The translations under genes and the position numbers were made by a program. Below are positions 8,036 through 16,223 of a stretch of 64,000 nucleotides of DNA, piece after piece. The stretch is from NCBI RefSeq assembly GCF_020907985.1, contig NZ_JAJJPA010000038.1:1-64000 (forward strand), read 5' to 3'. Positions within the stretch are counted from its first letter, which is position 1. Every line of letters starts with the position of its first letter. The notes below the pieces were generated by a model. It did no database searches. It was not told the origin of the DNA and worked only from the letters and a program-made list of their open reading frames with translations. Origin of the DNA: Kitasatospora humi. Lineage in GTDB: Bacteria; Actinomycetota; Actinomycetes; Streptomycetales; Streptomycetaceae.

Positions 8036-9079
8036 CTAGAGCTCCACCCCGACGAAGACCGGCTCGTTGACCAGCTCCACGCCGAAGGCGGCGTGCACCC
8101 CGGCGCGGATCTCCCGGGCCAGGGCGAGCAGGTCGGCGGTGGTGGCCCGGCCCCGGTTGGTGAGCGCCAGGGTGTGCTTGGTGGAGAGGGTGGCCGGGCC
8201 GCTGCCGTAGCCCTTCTTGAAGCCGGCCTGGTCGATCAGCCAGGCCGCCGAGGTCTTGGTGCGGCCGTCCTCGGCCGGGTAGGCGGGCGCCCGCAGATCA
8301 CCGAGCCGGGCCAGGAATGCCTGGTACTGCTCGGGGGTGAGGACCGGGTTGGTGAAGAACGAGCCCGCCGACCAGGTGTCGTGGTCGGCCTCGTCCAGCA
8401 CCATGCCCTTGCCGGCCCGCAGCGCCAGCACCGCGTTCCAGGCGGCGGTCAGGTCGACCCGCTCGCCCTGCTCGACCCCGTAGTGCTTGGCCACCTCGGC
8501 GTACCGGACCGGGGAGGAGAGACCGCCGTGGTCCGCCAGGCCGAACCGGACCCGCAGCACCACCCAGCGGTCCGGTTCGGCCTTGAACCGGCTGTGCCGG
8601 TAGGAGAAGGCGCACTCGGCGTTGCCCAGGGTGACCACCTCGCCGGCCAGCCGGTCGTAGGCGACCACCTCGGTGATGGTCTGGGCGACCTCCTGGCCGT
8701 AGGCGCCGACGTTCTGCACCGGCGTGGCGCCGGCCGAGCCGGGGATGCCGGCCAGGAACTCGATGCCGGCCAGGCCGTGCTCCAGCACCACCGTCCGCAC
8801 CGCGTCGGCCCAGTTCTCGCCGGCGGCCAGCTCCAGGACGGTGCCGTCCAGCTCGAAACCGGTGGTGGCGATCCTCAGCACGGTGCCGTCGAAGCCGTCG
8901 TCGCCGATCACCAGGTTGCTGCCGCCGCCGATCACCAGCAGCGGCTCGCCGGCCGCGTCGGCGTCCCGGACGGCCGCGATCACCTCCTGGTCGGTCCGTG
9001 CGGTCACCAGGCGGCGGGCCGGCCCACCGAGGCGCAGGGTGGTCAGCGGGGCGAGCGGGGCGTTCTCGGTCACGTGCAC
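8036..9079 (-). CDS. murB: UDP-N-acetylmuramate dehydrogenase
   Basis: MurB reduces UDP-GlcNAc-enolpyruvate to UDP-MurNAc in peptidoglycan synthesis, using FAD and NADPH. The product is 347 aa from the GTG at 9079 (VHVTENAPLAPLTTLRLGG), the usual N-terminus of type I MurB; the frame stays open far upstream but that part is the antisense of the MerR gene. FAD-binding LVIGGGSNLVIGDDGFDG, IPGSAGATPVQNVGAYGQEV and the catalytic-serine segment FSYRHSRFK are visible. It ends 5 nt from the small His-rich gene, tail to tail, and is divergent from the MerR regulator. Confidence 0.95.
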   Translation of the reverse strand: MHVTENAPLAPLTTLRLGGPARRLVTARTDQEVIAAVRDADAAGEPLLVIGGGSNLVIGDDGFDGTVLRIATTGFELDGTVLELAAGENWADAVRTVVLEHGLAGIEFLAGIPGSAGATPVQNVGAYGQEVAQTITEVVAYDRLAGEVVTLGNAECAFSYRHSRFKAEPDRWVVLRVRFGLADHGGLSSPVRYAEVAKHYGVEQGERVDLTAAWNAVLALRAGKGMVLDEADHDTWSAGSFFTNPVLTPEQYQAFLARLGDLRAPAYPAEDGRTKTSAAWLIDQAGFKKGYGSGPATLSTKHTLALTNRGRATTADLLALAREIRAGVHAAFGVELVNEPVFVGVEL

Positions 9080-9127
9080 CGGACCACGGTATACGGGCGG
9101 ACCGGCTGCCACCGGCATATGGAGACG

Positions 9128-9139
9128 TAGACTATCCAT
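9128..9139 (+). promoter_or_regulatory. Possible -10 of a leaderless MerR transcript
   Basis: TAGACT at 9128-9133 is a fair TAnnnT -10 box and ends 6 nt before the GTG at 9140, the spacing expected if transcription starts at the first base of the start codon. No good Shine-Dalgarno precedes that GTG. Inferred only from spacing. Confidence 0.3.
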
Positions 9140-9769
9140 GTGCGCATCGGAGAGTTGAGCAAACGGACCGGCGTGCCGATCCCGACGATCAAGTACTACC
9201 TGCGCGAGGGCCTGCTGCCCGCGGGCGTGCTGACCAGCCACAACCAGGCCCAGTACGGCGAGGGCCACCTGCGCCGACTCAAGCTGATCCGGGCCATGAC
9301 GGACGTGGGCGGGCTCTCGGTGACCGCCACCCGGGAGGTGCTGGCTGCGATGGACGAGCCGTCGGCCGGGATGTCCGAGGCCCTCGGCGTCACCCGGGAG
9401 GCGGTCACCCCGCGGGTGACGGCGGCGGACGGCGAGGCCTGGGCCCGCGCCGAACGGCTGGTGGACGAGTTGCTGGCGCGCCGCGGCTGGAGGGTGGAGC
9501 CGGCGCGGTCGGCCCGGCGGGCGCTGGTCCAGCTGGTGATGACCATCCGCGACCTCGGCCAGGACGATCTGCTGGACCTGCTGGACGAGTACGCGACCGC
9601 CGCCGAACAGCTCGCCGAGGCGGAGCTGACCGTGATCGGCCGACGCGCCGGGGCCGGGAGCAGGGTCGAGGGCGCGGTGCTGGGCACGGTGCTGGGCGAC
9701 GCGGCGATCGGCGCACTGCGGCGACTCGCCCAGGCGGACGCGTCGCACCGGGCCTTCGAGGCGCCCTGA
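9140..9769 (+). CDS. MerR-family transcriptional regulator
   Basis: A 209-aa regulator with an N-terminal MerR winged helix: MRIGELSKRTGVPIPTIKYY followed by LREGLLPAG and the second wing region RLKLIRAMTDVGGLSV. The remaining 130 residues are helical with no Cys pair or obvious metal site, so this is not a mercury/copper sensor; it may bind an organic ligand or act by dimer contacts alone. It is divergent from murB (60-nt gap) and convergent with the thioesterase-like gene. Confidence 0.85.
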   Translation: MRIGELSKRTGVPIPTIKYYLREGLLPAGVLTSHNQAQYGEGHLRRLKLIRAMTDVGGLSVTATREVLAAMDEPSAGMSEALGVTREAVTPRVTAADGEAWARAERLVDELLARRGWRVEPARSARRALVQLVMTIRDLGQDDLLDLLDEYATAAEQLAEAELTVIGRRAGAGSRVEGAVLGTVLGDAAIGALRRLAQADASHRAFEAP

Positions 9770-9911
9770 GGCCGGGGCGCCGGCTGCCGGGGCGCCGCGT
9801 TCGGTGCGGCCCGGGGACGCCCGGGCCTGGCGGACCTCCGCGGGTCGACGGCGACACCTCCCGCTGCCGGTCCGCTGTCGGCGGCGTCGCACGCGCAGGG
9901 CCGTTGGCGGG

Positions 9912-10808
9912 TCAGTGGCGCGCGGTGGGCCGGAGCAGCCCGGCGATCAGCGCGGTGGCGTCGGGCCTGATGAGCATCGTGCAGTGGTCCCCGGCGCAGC
10001 GGTGGACGGTCAGGCCGGCCCCGGCGAGCCCGCCCCAGCCCAGCGTGTCGTCGCCGGGGAGCAGCCCGTGCTCGGCGGTGACCAGCGCCAGCGGTACCGA
10101 GGCGGGTTCGGGCCGGTGGCCGGCGACCAGCCGGTTGTGGCGCGACAGGGTGTCCAGGTAGGCCTCGTAGAGCTTGCGCAGCCCGGGCGGCGGGGCGTCG
10201 GGGAGCAGCGCGCCGGCCCCGACCGCCGCGTCCAGCACCAGCAGCAGGCCCCGGTCGGTGTCGCAGCCGGCCAGCCGCTCCGGATCGAGTTCGATCCGGC
10301 GGCCGCGTCTGACCCCCAGGTGCATGGCGAACCAGCGCATCAGCCGCGACGGCTCGAGTTCCCCGTCGGACCAGCGGTAGGGGTCGACCGGTGCGACGCT
10401 GTCCAGCAGCACCAGCTCGGCGGGGCGCCGAGCGGCCGGCAGCCGTTCCACCAGGGCCTGCGCCAGCACCCCGCCGAACGCCCAGCCCCCGAGCGACCAG
10501 GGCGAGCCGGGTGCGGCGGCGGTGAGCTCGATGAGCCGGTCGGCGAGCTGGTCGGCCAGCCCCGCCAGCGTGGCCGTGGTCCGGTCGCCGGTGAGCGGCC
10601 CCTGGTGGTGCGCGGGCGGCCGGGACAGGTCGAGCACGGTCAGCCCGACGCCCTGCGGCAGCGCGCCGGCCAGGGACCGGTAGACGCTCGCGGCCGGCCC
10701 GCCGGGGTGCACCAGGTAGACGGTGCCCAGGCCGGGTCGGGCCTCGCGCAGCGGCCGGACGAGGTCGGGTGCCAGGTCGGAACGAGACCGCATGACGGTG
10801 GTGGACAT
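9912..10808 (-). CDS. Thioesterase-domain protein with Ala at the nucleophile position
   Basis: A 298-aa alpha/beta hydrolase closest to the thioesterase domains that end NRPS/PKS lines. The ATG at 10808 has a good Shine-Dalgarno (GAGGG, 9 nt away), better than the in-frame ATG at 10817. Motifs: oxyanion region YLVHPGGPAASVYRSLA, nucleophile elbow SLGGWAFGGVLAQ, Asp in LVLLDSVAPVDPY, and His in GDHCTMLIRPD. The canonical elbow is GWSFGG; here the Ser is Ala110 (codon at 10479-10481 is GCG). Asp and His are kept. It may be catalytically dead, acting as an acyl-binding or chaperone-like protein, or the base may be a sequence error. No biosynthetic cluster surrounds it. Confidence 0.75.
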   Translation of the reverse strand: MSTTVMRSRSDLAPDLVRPLREARPGLGTVYLVHPGGPAASVYRSLAGALPQGVGLTVLDLSRPPAHHQGPLTGDRTTATLAGLADQLADRLIELTAAAPGSPWSLGGWAFGGVLAQALVERLPAARRPAELVLLDSVAPVDPYRWSDGELEPSRLMRWFAMHLGVRRGRRIELDPERLAGCDTDRGLLLVLDAAVGAGALLPDAPPPGLRKLYEAYLDTLSRHNRLVAGHRPEPASVPLALVTAEHGLLPGDDTLGWGGLAGAGLTVHRCAGDHCTMLIRPDATALIAGLLRPTARH

Positions 10809-11185
10809 GAGAGGCATCCCTCACGCTCAAGGCCCTGCCGGGCCGTCAGGAGTGGTTCGGGGAACGGACGGCGGAAGACGCGGAAGCGGTCTTCCGGGGC
10901 GTTGCCGACGGCCGCCGGAGGGCCGTTCGAGTACGCCCGTTCTGGCTCCGGACACACGGGTGCCCGGGTCGATGGGTTCGTTGCCGGACGGGCTGGAAGC
11001 GGCGCCGCGGTGCCGGCCGCGCACCTGGTCGACCGGCTGGGACCTCAGGCGCCGCGGCGCTGCGCAGGACCGTACGCCCCGACCTGTGATCACGCAACGT
11101 GTTCGACTGCTCCCCGAAAAGCACGGCGCGCCGCCCCCGGGGACCGGGAGCGGCGCGCTGCGGGATTCCGAGCGGTCGGGCGGCG
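10809..11185. other. Intergenic region, thioesterase promoter and maoC-operon end
   Basis: 377 nt without a convincing gene. The right end (11120-11160) holds the hairpin that ends the MaoC operon; the left end supplies the Shine-Dalgarno of the thioesterase gene. Short minus-strand open frames here (for example 10827-11093) have Arg/Pro-rich products typical of shadows in GC-rich DNA. Confidence 0.6.
11127..11160 (-). terminator. Terminator of the MaoC dehydratase operon
   Basis: GCGCGCCGC (minus sense) pairs with GCGGCGCGC across an inner GC-rich loop, and the 3' side runs into CGTGCTTTTCGG on the minus strand. It lies 26 nt beyond the second MaoC gene. Confidence 0.7.
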
Positions 11186-11608
11186 TCAGCCGAGCTGCAC
11201 CACCGCGCGGGACTGGCCCAGCACCTTCTGGCCGCCGCTGGTCACCAGCAGGTCGACCTGGACCCGGCGCCCGTCCAGCAGCTTGGCCACCTTGCCGGAG
11301 ACCTCGATCACGGCGCCGGCGTCGTCGTTGGGCACCACCACGGGGCGGGTGAACCGCACGCCGTAGTCCACCACCGCGCCCGGGTCGCCGACCCAGTCGG
11401 TGACCACCCTGATCGCCTCGGCCATGGTGAACATGCCGTGCGCGATCACATCGGGCAGGCCCACCGAGACGGCGAACTCCTCGTTCCAGTGGATCGGGTT
11501 GAAGTCGCCCGAGGCGCCCGCGTAGCGCACCAGCGCGGCGCGGCTCACCGGGAACGACTGTGCCGGCAGCTCGGTGCCGACCTCGACCTCGTCGAAGCTG
11601 ATCGCCAT
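11186..11608 (-). CDS. MaoC-family dehydratase, hydratase-motif subunit (HadB-like)
   Basis: A 140-aa hot-dog-fold protein. The segment GDFNPIHWNEEFAVSVGLPD contains the Asp/His pair of the R-specific hydratase-2 motif, so this is the catalytic half of a (3R)-hydroxyacyl-thioester dehydratase heterodimer, comparable to mycobacterial HadB. It starts 4 nt after the stop of the partner gene, indicating translational coupling. In actinobacteria lacking long mycolates this pair probably works in fatty-acid elongation or a related acyl pathway. Confidence 0.85.
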   Translation of the reverse strand: MAISFDEVEVGTELPAQSFPVSRAALVRYAGASGDFNPIHWNEEFAVSVGLPDVIAHGMFTMAEAIRVVTDWVGDPGAVVDYGVRFTRPVVVPNDDAGAVIEVSGKVAKLLDGRRVQVDLLVTSGGQKVLGQSRAVVQLG

Positions 11609-11612
11609 CAGG

Positions 11613-12080
11613 TCACTCGTCCTTCGTCTCGTCGTCCGAGACCGCCCGTGCGACCAGGGTCATGACGGTGGTCACCAGGTGCTCGCCGCTCTCCTCGTGC
11701 ATCTCGCCCGTGACGGTCAGCACGTCGTTGCCCGCCAGCGACTTGATGTTGTCGATCCGCACCGTCACCCGCACCCGGTCGCCGGCGCGCAGCGGGCGGC
11801 TGTAGCTGAACTTCTGGTCGCCGTGCACCACCCGGCTGAAGTCCAGACCCAGCGCCGGGTCCTCGATCACCTGGTCGGAGGCCGGCATGGCGAGGGCGAT
11901 CGCGAAGGTCGGCGGGGCGATCACGTCCGGGTAGCCGAGCGCCTTGGCCGCCGCCTGGTCCAGGTAGGCGGGGTTCAGGTCACCGACCGCCGCGGCGAAC
12001 TCGCGGATCTTCTCCCGGCCCACCTCGTAGGGCGCGGTGGGCGGGTAGCTCCGCCCGATGAACGAGGGGTCCAGCGCCAT
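11613..12080 (-). CDS. MaoC-family dehydratase N-terminal subunit (HadA-like)
   Basis: A 155-aa hot-dog protein starting MALDPSFIGRSYPPTAPYEV at 12080; the in-frame ATG at 12149 adds a tail absent in relatives. It carries the FAS1-type dehydratase N-domain pattern (FAAAVGDLNPAYLD, GYPDVIAPPTFAIAL) but the hydratase Asp-His pair is replaced, so it should be the substrate-binding half of the dimer with its downstream neighbour. The rpmG-HadA-HadB order is conserved in actinobacteria. Confidence 0.85.
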   Translation of the reverse strand: MALDPSFIGRSYPPTAPYEVGREKIREFAAAVGDLNPAYLDQAAAKALGYPDVIAPPTFAIALAMPASDQVIEDPALGLDFSRVVHGDQKFSYSRPLRAGDRVRVTVRIDNIKSLAGNDVLTVTGEMHEESGEHLVTTVMTLVARAVSDDETKDE

Positions 12081-12134
12081 TGACGTGCTCCTCAGCTTGG
12101 TGATGGAAAAAGACGTCGGGTCACACGGGAGAAC

Positions 12135-12175
12135 GACTTCAGGCCGCACCCCGGGAAGGGGTACGGCCTGAAGTC
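12135..12175 (-). terminator. Terminator downstream of rpmG
   Basis: GACTTCAGGCCG pairs with CGGCCTGAAGTC and an inner ACCCC/GGGGT extends the stem, with a small loop. It sits 39 nt past the rpmG stop and before the MaoC genes. Confidence 0.75.
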
Positions 12176-12213
12176 ACGACCTGTCATGCCAGGCCCGACG
12201 ATGCCCTAAAGGG

Positions 12214-12378
12214 TCAGCGGGTCTCGCGGTGCGCCGTGTGCGAGTTGCAACGCGGGCAGTGCTTCTTCAGCTCAAGACGGTCCGGGTCGTTACGCCGGTT
12301 CTTCTTGGTGATGTAGTTCCGCTCCTTGCACTCCACGCAGGCCAGCGTGATCTTCGGGCGGACGTCGGTGGCAGCCAC
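12214..12378 (-). CDS. rpmG: 50S ribosomal protein L33
   Basis: A 54-aa protein from the GTG at 12378 (VAATDVRPKITLACVECKER). It has the full zinc-ribbon Cys set, CVEC and CPRC, followed by HTAHRETR, so it is the zinc-containing (C+) paralogue. Streptomycetes often carry a second Cys-free copy used under zinc limitation; none is seen here. It lies just downstream of the two tRNA genes on the same strand. Confidence 0.95.
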   Translation of the reverse strand: MAATDVRPKITLACVECKERNYITKKNRRNDPDRLELKKHCPRCNSHTAHRETR

Positions 12379-12460
12379 GGGAGTGCCTTCCTTGGACAAT
12401 GGGTGATGACACAACAAGAGTAGCCGATCGGGGGGTTAGCCTCCGACCGACTACGCGGGG

Positions 12461-12533
12461 TAGCGGTGACCGGACTTGAACCGGTGACACAGCGATTATG
12501 AGCCGCTTGCTCTACCAACTGAGCTACACCGCC
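12461..12533 (-). tRNA. tRNA-Met (CAT anticodon)
   Basis: 73-nt cloverleaf: acceptor GGCGGTG, D-arm AGCTCAGTTGGTAGAGC, anticodon loop CTCATAA giving CAT, T-arm ACCGGTTCAAGTCCGGT. The first acceptor pair is G-U and the anticodon stem lacks the three GC pairs of initiator tRNA, so this is elongator Met (a lysidine-modified Ile-CAT cannot be excluded by sequence alone). Confidence 0.93.
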
Positions 12534-12573
12534 TTGACGATCGATGCCCGTCAAGACGAACACTGACCCTCAG

Positions 12574-12646
12574 AGCCCCCATGCGGAATCGAACCGCAGA
12601 CCTTCTCCTTACCATGGAGACGCTCTACCGACTGAGCTATAGGGGC
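12574..12646 (-). tRNA. tRNA-Thr (GGT anticodon)
   Basis: 73-nt cloverleaf: acceptor GCCCCTA pairing with TGGGGGC, D-arm AGCTCAGTCGGTAGAGC, anticodon loop ATGGTAA giving GGT, T-arm TGCGGTTCGATTCCGCA. It is 40 nt upstream of tRNA-Met and probably cotranscribed with it and rpmG. Confidence 0.96.
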
Positions 12647-12870
12647 GAACCGGTTGAACGAGGAAGACATTACACGGTTCCCGTCCCAAGGTGAAATCCG
12701 TATCCCGGCGGCAAGATCGCAGGTCGCGAGCTCGTACGGATGCGCGAGTCCGGCATCCGGATCCGGCCGGCCGGCACCGCTGACCGGGCGGGCCCGCGCG
12801 AGCCTGCACGACGGGCGGCCCGGCGGCTCGTAGGCTCGGCGGCCAGTGATCTCCAGGGAGGAGCCGGCCG

Positions 12871-14187
12871 GTGAGCGAGCGCAGCGCCCCCTCCGACGGC
12901 CCGCCCGGTGGCTCCGGCGTCCCGGGCGGCAACCCGCTGGACCACGGGCCGGTGCTGCTGCTGGCGGGCGCCCGACTGGCCGACGGCCGACTGGTGGACG
13001 TACGGATCAGCGGCGACCGGATCCAGGCGGTGGGCACCGCCGGCTGCCTCGGCCCGCTGCCGCTGGCCGCGCTGCCGGCCGGCGCGGCCAGCGGCACCGA
13101 GCCGGTGGTGGCCTCCGGCGCCCGGATCGACCTGACGGGCTATCTGCTGCTGCCCGCGCCCGCCGAGCCGCACGCCCACCACGACAGCGCGTTCACCGCC
13201 CCGCCGCCGGACCCGGCCCCGGCCCCGCCGCCCGGCGAGCAGGCGGGCCGACTGGTCCGCCGGGTCACCGAGGCCGCCCTCACCTCGCTCGGCTACGGCG
13301 CCACCGCCCAGCGCACCCACGTGCGGATCGGCCCACCGCACGGCCTGCGCCGCCTGGACGCGGTGCTCACCGCCCGGCAGGCCCTGCGCGGCCTGGCCGA
13401 GCTGCAGGCGGTGGCGGTGCCCGGGCCGCTCACCGGCCGCGCGGGGGCGGACGGGCTGGCCCGGCTGCGCGAGGCGCTGCGACTCGGCGCGGACGCGGTC
13501 GGCGGCTGCCCCGAGCTCGACCCGGACCCGGTGGACTTCGTGCGGCTGGCAGCGGCCCTGGCGGCCGAGTTCGACCGCCCGCTCGACCTGCACCTGCGGG
13601 GCGGCGATCCGGCGCAACTGGCCCGGCTGCTGGCGCCGCTAGACCCGCTGCGCCCGCGGCTGACCCTCGGCCCCTGCGACCGGCTGCGACCGGGTGGCGT
13701 GGCGGCGCTGCGGGCGGCCGGGGCGCGGGTGCTCTGCCTGCCGCAGAGCGGCGGCTGCGGCGGACTGGACGGCCCGCCCGAGGGCCTGCCGACCGAAGCA
13801 CTGCGGGAGTTGACCCGCCAACAGGTCGAACTCGCGGCGGGCAGCGGGGCGTTGCGTGACGCGGCCAATCCGGTCGGCCGGGCCGATCCGCTGGAGGCCG
13901 CCTATCTGCTCGCCGCCGGTGGGGTGTTGAGCCCGGCAGCGGCTTATGACGCGGTCAGCGGCCGGGCCCGGGCGCTGATGGACCTGCCACCGGTACGGGT
14001 GGACGCGGGCTTCCCCGCCGAGCTGCTCGCGGTGCGCGGGGACAGCCTGACCGACGCGCTCTCCGGCGGGCACAGCCGGCTGGTGGTGCACCGCGGCCGG
14101 GTGGTCTCCCGGACCAGCGCGGTACGGGAGTTCGCGGACACGGTGGCGCTGGCGCTGCCCCGGCAGGGCGGTCACCACCTCGACTGA
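12871..14187 (+). CDS. Amidohydrolase / cytosine-deaminase-like protein with degenerate active site
   Basis: A 438-aa protein with GTG at 12871 behind GGAGGAG. The fold looks like the CodA group of amidohydrolases: N-terminal beta-sandwich (LLAGARLADGRLVDVRISGD), first metal motif EPHAHHDSAFTA, RTHVRIG, LDLHLRGGDPAQ, and AAGSGALRDAANPVGRADPL. In cytosine deaminases the third motif has HxxE and the last one GSD; here the Glu and the Asp positions read Gly. Two active-site residues therefore appear lost although the first HxH is kept. It may be non-catalytic or have a changed chemistry. It starts 224 nt from tRNA-Thr and is convergent with the next gene. Confidence 0.65.
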   Translation: MSERSAPSDGPPGGSGVPGGNPLDHGPVLLLAGARLADGRLVDVRISGDRIQAVGTAGCLGPLPLAALPAGAASGTEPVVASGARIDLTGYLLLPAPAEPHAHHDSAFTAPPPDPAPAPPPGEQAGRLVRRVTEAALTSLGYGATAQRTHVRIGPPHGLRRLDAVLTARQALRGLAELQAVAVPGPLTGRAGADGLARLREALRLGADAVGGCPELDPDPVDFVRLAAALAAEFDRPLDLHLRGGDPAQLARLLAPLDPLRPRLTLGPCDRLRPGGVAALRAAGARVLCLPQSGGCGGLDGPPEGLPTEALRELTRQQVELAAGSGALRDAANPVGRADPLEAAYLLAAGGVLSPAAAYDAVSGRARALMDLPPVRVDAGFPAELLAVRGDSLTDALSGGHSRLVVHRGRVVSRTSAVREFADTVALALPRQGGHHLD

Positions 14188-14227
14188 CGGTGAGGATGTG
14201 TAGTGGCTTCTCCGCCGGGTCCGACGG

Positions 14228-15781
14228 TCAGCGGTACTCGCGCAGCCGCGGCCGCACCGCCAGCACCACCAGCACCAGGGCCCCCGCGCCGAGCACCCCG
14301 AGACCGACCGCGCTGCCCGCGCCGAGTTCGTCGTCGCTCTGGCCCACCGCATGGTCGAAGGCCTGCTGGTTGATCCCGACCACCCGGTCGAAGTCGTTGC
14401 TGAGCGCCGTGAAGTCACCGTCCGACTGGCCCTGGTGGGTGCCGGTGTCGAAGGCGATCGCGTCGGCGAGCCTGCCCTGCCGGTCGAGGTCGCGGAGCTC
14501 GGCGTCGTCCTGCTGGTAGGTCTGGTAGTCGTCCAGCAGCTTGTCGGCGGCCTGCTGCTCGCCCGGGAAGGTGATGTTGCGCAGCTCGTCGCCGAGGTAG
14601 CCGTGGAAGTCGACGGCGGCGGCGGAGGAGTGGTGCGCGTCGACCGCGGCGGACAGCTTCGGCAGGTAGCCGGAGTAGTCGGCGAGGCCGTCGAAGCCGA
14701 CTATCTGCTGGCTCTTGTCCAGGAAGCTCTGCTGGTACCGGCTCGCCCGCTCCGGGTCGAGGAGCCAGCGGCTCTCATCGGCGTTGGAGTCGTACGCCAC
14801 CGCCCTGGCCCGGCCGAGCGCGAGCACCGAGTCGTAGGCGTCCGCCTTGGCGGTGTGCAGCCGGTCCGACGTGCCCGAGGTCAGCGTGACCGCCCAGACC
14901 GTGCCGGCCAGCGTGAGCACCGCGGCGAGCAGCAGCGGCGGGGAGACCAGCCGGCGGTAGCGGACCGCCAGGGTGCGCTGCAGCACGGCCAGGACGACCA
15001 GCGCCAGCAGGCCGCTGCCGAGCAGCTCCCAGAAGCCGTCGCCCAGCGCGGACCGCTCCTGCGCGTACCGCTGGTCCACGGTGGCGGCGTTGGACTCGGC
15101 CACCTGGTCGGCGCCCGGCAGCAGCTTGGACCGCAGCAGGTCGGTGGCCTGCCGGTAGGTGTCGAGCGCGGCCGCCGGCGGGCGCCCCGGAGCGGCCTCG
15201 GCAGTGCCCTCCTGCTCGTCCATCCGGGCCACCAGGCCCTCGTACTGGCCGAGCGCGTCCAGCTCGTCCCGGGCCGCTCGGCGGGCCGCGGTGCTGCCGC
15301 CGACCGCCTCGGTGGCCTGCTCCAGGTCGCTGTCGGCCTGGGCGCGGCGCTGCTCGTAGCCGGCGTGGGCGCCGTCACGCTGGCCGGTGTGCTGCGCGTC
15401 GGAGCCCACCAGCAGCAGGTTGGCGGCCTGGGCGTCCATGTCGCTGAGCGCGAAGTAGAGGTCGGCGGCCCGCTCGGCCTGCGGGGCGGTGCGGTGGCCG
15501 ATCTCGTCCACGCCGTCCCGGGCGCCGGTCAGCAGGCTCGCGGTGAGCCCGATCACCAGCAGCAGCGCGGCCAGCACCGCCGCGGTCAGCGCCCGGACCC
15601 GGCGCGGGGTGGTCCAGTAGCCGGCCGCCCGCATCCGTTGCAGCCGGTCGAGCAGGAACAGCCCGCCGGCCACCGCCCGGACGGCGGCGCGCGGCGCGGC
15701 AGTCGCATCCCCGGCCTCGGGGTCCGTCCCCTCGGACCGGCCCTCCCCCGGTGCCACCGCGGTTCTCTCCTCGACTGCCAT
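14228..15781 (-). CDS. Membrane protein with helical extracytoplasmic domains
   Basis: A 517-aa protein from the ATG at 15781, chosen for its GGAGG Shine-Dalgarno; the frame also has ATG at 15904. Membrane segments appear near residue 65 (LTAAVLAALLLVIGLTASLLTG), about 265 (LLGSGLLALVVLAVL), about 300 (LLLAAVLTLAGTVWAVTLTSG) and at the C-terminus (GLGVLGAGALVLVVLAVRP). Two external stretches are Ala/Asp/Gln-rich and helical, like four-helix-bundle sensor domains, but no kinase, HAMP or methyl-accepting module follows. From memory such proteins sit near Ser/Thr kinase and solute-binding genes in streptomycetes. Function unknown. Confidence 0.7.
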   Translation of the reverse strand: MAVEERTAVAPGEGRSEGTDPEAGDATAAPRAAVRAVAGGLFLLDRLQRMRAAGYWTTPRRVRALTAAVLAALLLVIGLTASLLTGARDGVDEIGHRTAPQAERAADLYFALSDMDAQAANLLLVGSDAQHTGQRDGAHAGYEQRRAQADSDLEQATEAVGGSTAARRAARDELDALGQYEGLVARMDEQEGTAEAAPGRPPAAALDTYRQATDLLRSKLLPGADQVAESNAATVDQRYAQERSALGDGFWELLGSGLLALVVLAVLQRTLAVRYRRLVSPPLLLAAVLTLAGTVWAVTLTSGTSDRLHTAKADAYDSVLALGRARAVAYDSNADESRWLLDPERASRYQQSFLDKSQQIVGFDGLADYSGYLPKLSAAVDAHHSSAAAVDFHGYLGDELRNITFPGEQQAADKLLDDYQTYQQDDAELRDLDRQGRLADAIAFDTGTHQGQSDGDFTALSNDFDRVVGINQQAFDHAVGQSDDELGAGSAVGLGVLGAGALVLVVLAVRPRLREYR

Positions 15782-15972
15782 CGCCGCGCGTCCTCCCCGT
15801 TTCCGGCCCGCTCCCGTACCGGCCTCCAGGCCGGCTCCCCCGGTGGCGGTGCCGTTTCCGCGCGACCGGAGCCGACCGCGCGCACCGAGGATTCTGCGCC
15901 TCATCGGCTCGTCTTCGGCTTCCGGTGCCACGGTCTTGACGGATCATTAGCGCCGACCGCAGCGGCCGACCC

Positions 15973-16187
15973 GACGGCAGGCGGACCCGACCACGGCGGC
16001 CGACCCCGACGGCAGGCGGACCCGGCGGCAACGGCCACCTGACGGCTGGCGGACCCGGCGGCAGCGGCCGACCCGACGGCAGGCGGACCCGACCACAAGG
16101 GCCACCCCGACGGCAGGCGGACCCGACCACAAGGGCCACCCCGACGGCAGGCGGACCCGACCACGCCGGCCGACCCGACGGCAGCGG
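15973..16187. repeat. Tandem 34-bp direct repeats (about 6.3 copies)
   Basis: Units start with GACGGCAGGCGGACCCG at 15973, 16008, 16041, 16075, 16109, 16143 and a partial at 16177. Units four and five are identical over 34 bp; the first is 35 bp and the second 33 bp. The array is noncoding and extremely GC-rich. There is no unique spacer between units, so it is a minisatellite, not a CRISPR. Confidence 0.9.
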
Positions 16188-16223
16188 GCCCTGGGGCGAG
16201 GTGCTCGCTCCAGGGCCCGCTGC
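16181..16223 (-). terminator. Strong hairpin downstream of kimA
   Basis: A 20-bp stem (16181-16200 with 16204-16223) with a 3-nt loop and one non-Watson-Crick pair, 18 nt past the kimA stop. It overlaps the last partial unit of the repeat array. Confidence 0.75.

Noticed and set aside
10827..11124. Two short minus-strand frames upstream of the thioesterase
   Set aside because: Arg/Pro-rich, overlapping each other and a terminator; no Shine-Dalgarno.
9804..11366. Plus-strand 520-codon frame across the thioesterase gene
   Set aside because: Antisense shadow; Pro/Gln/Arg-rich composition and no motif, while the minus-strand thioesterase is well supported.
15973..16187. Possible CRISPR array
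   Set aside because: Units abut directly with no unique spacers and no cas genes; it is a tandem repeat.
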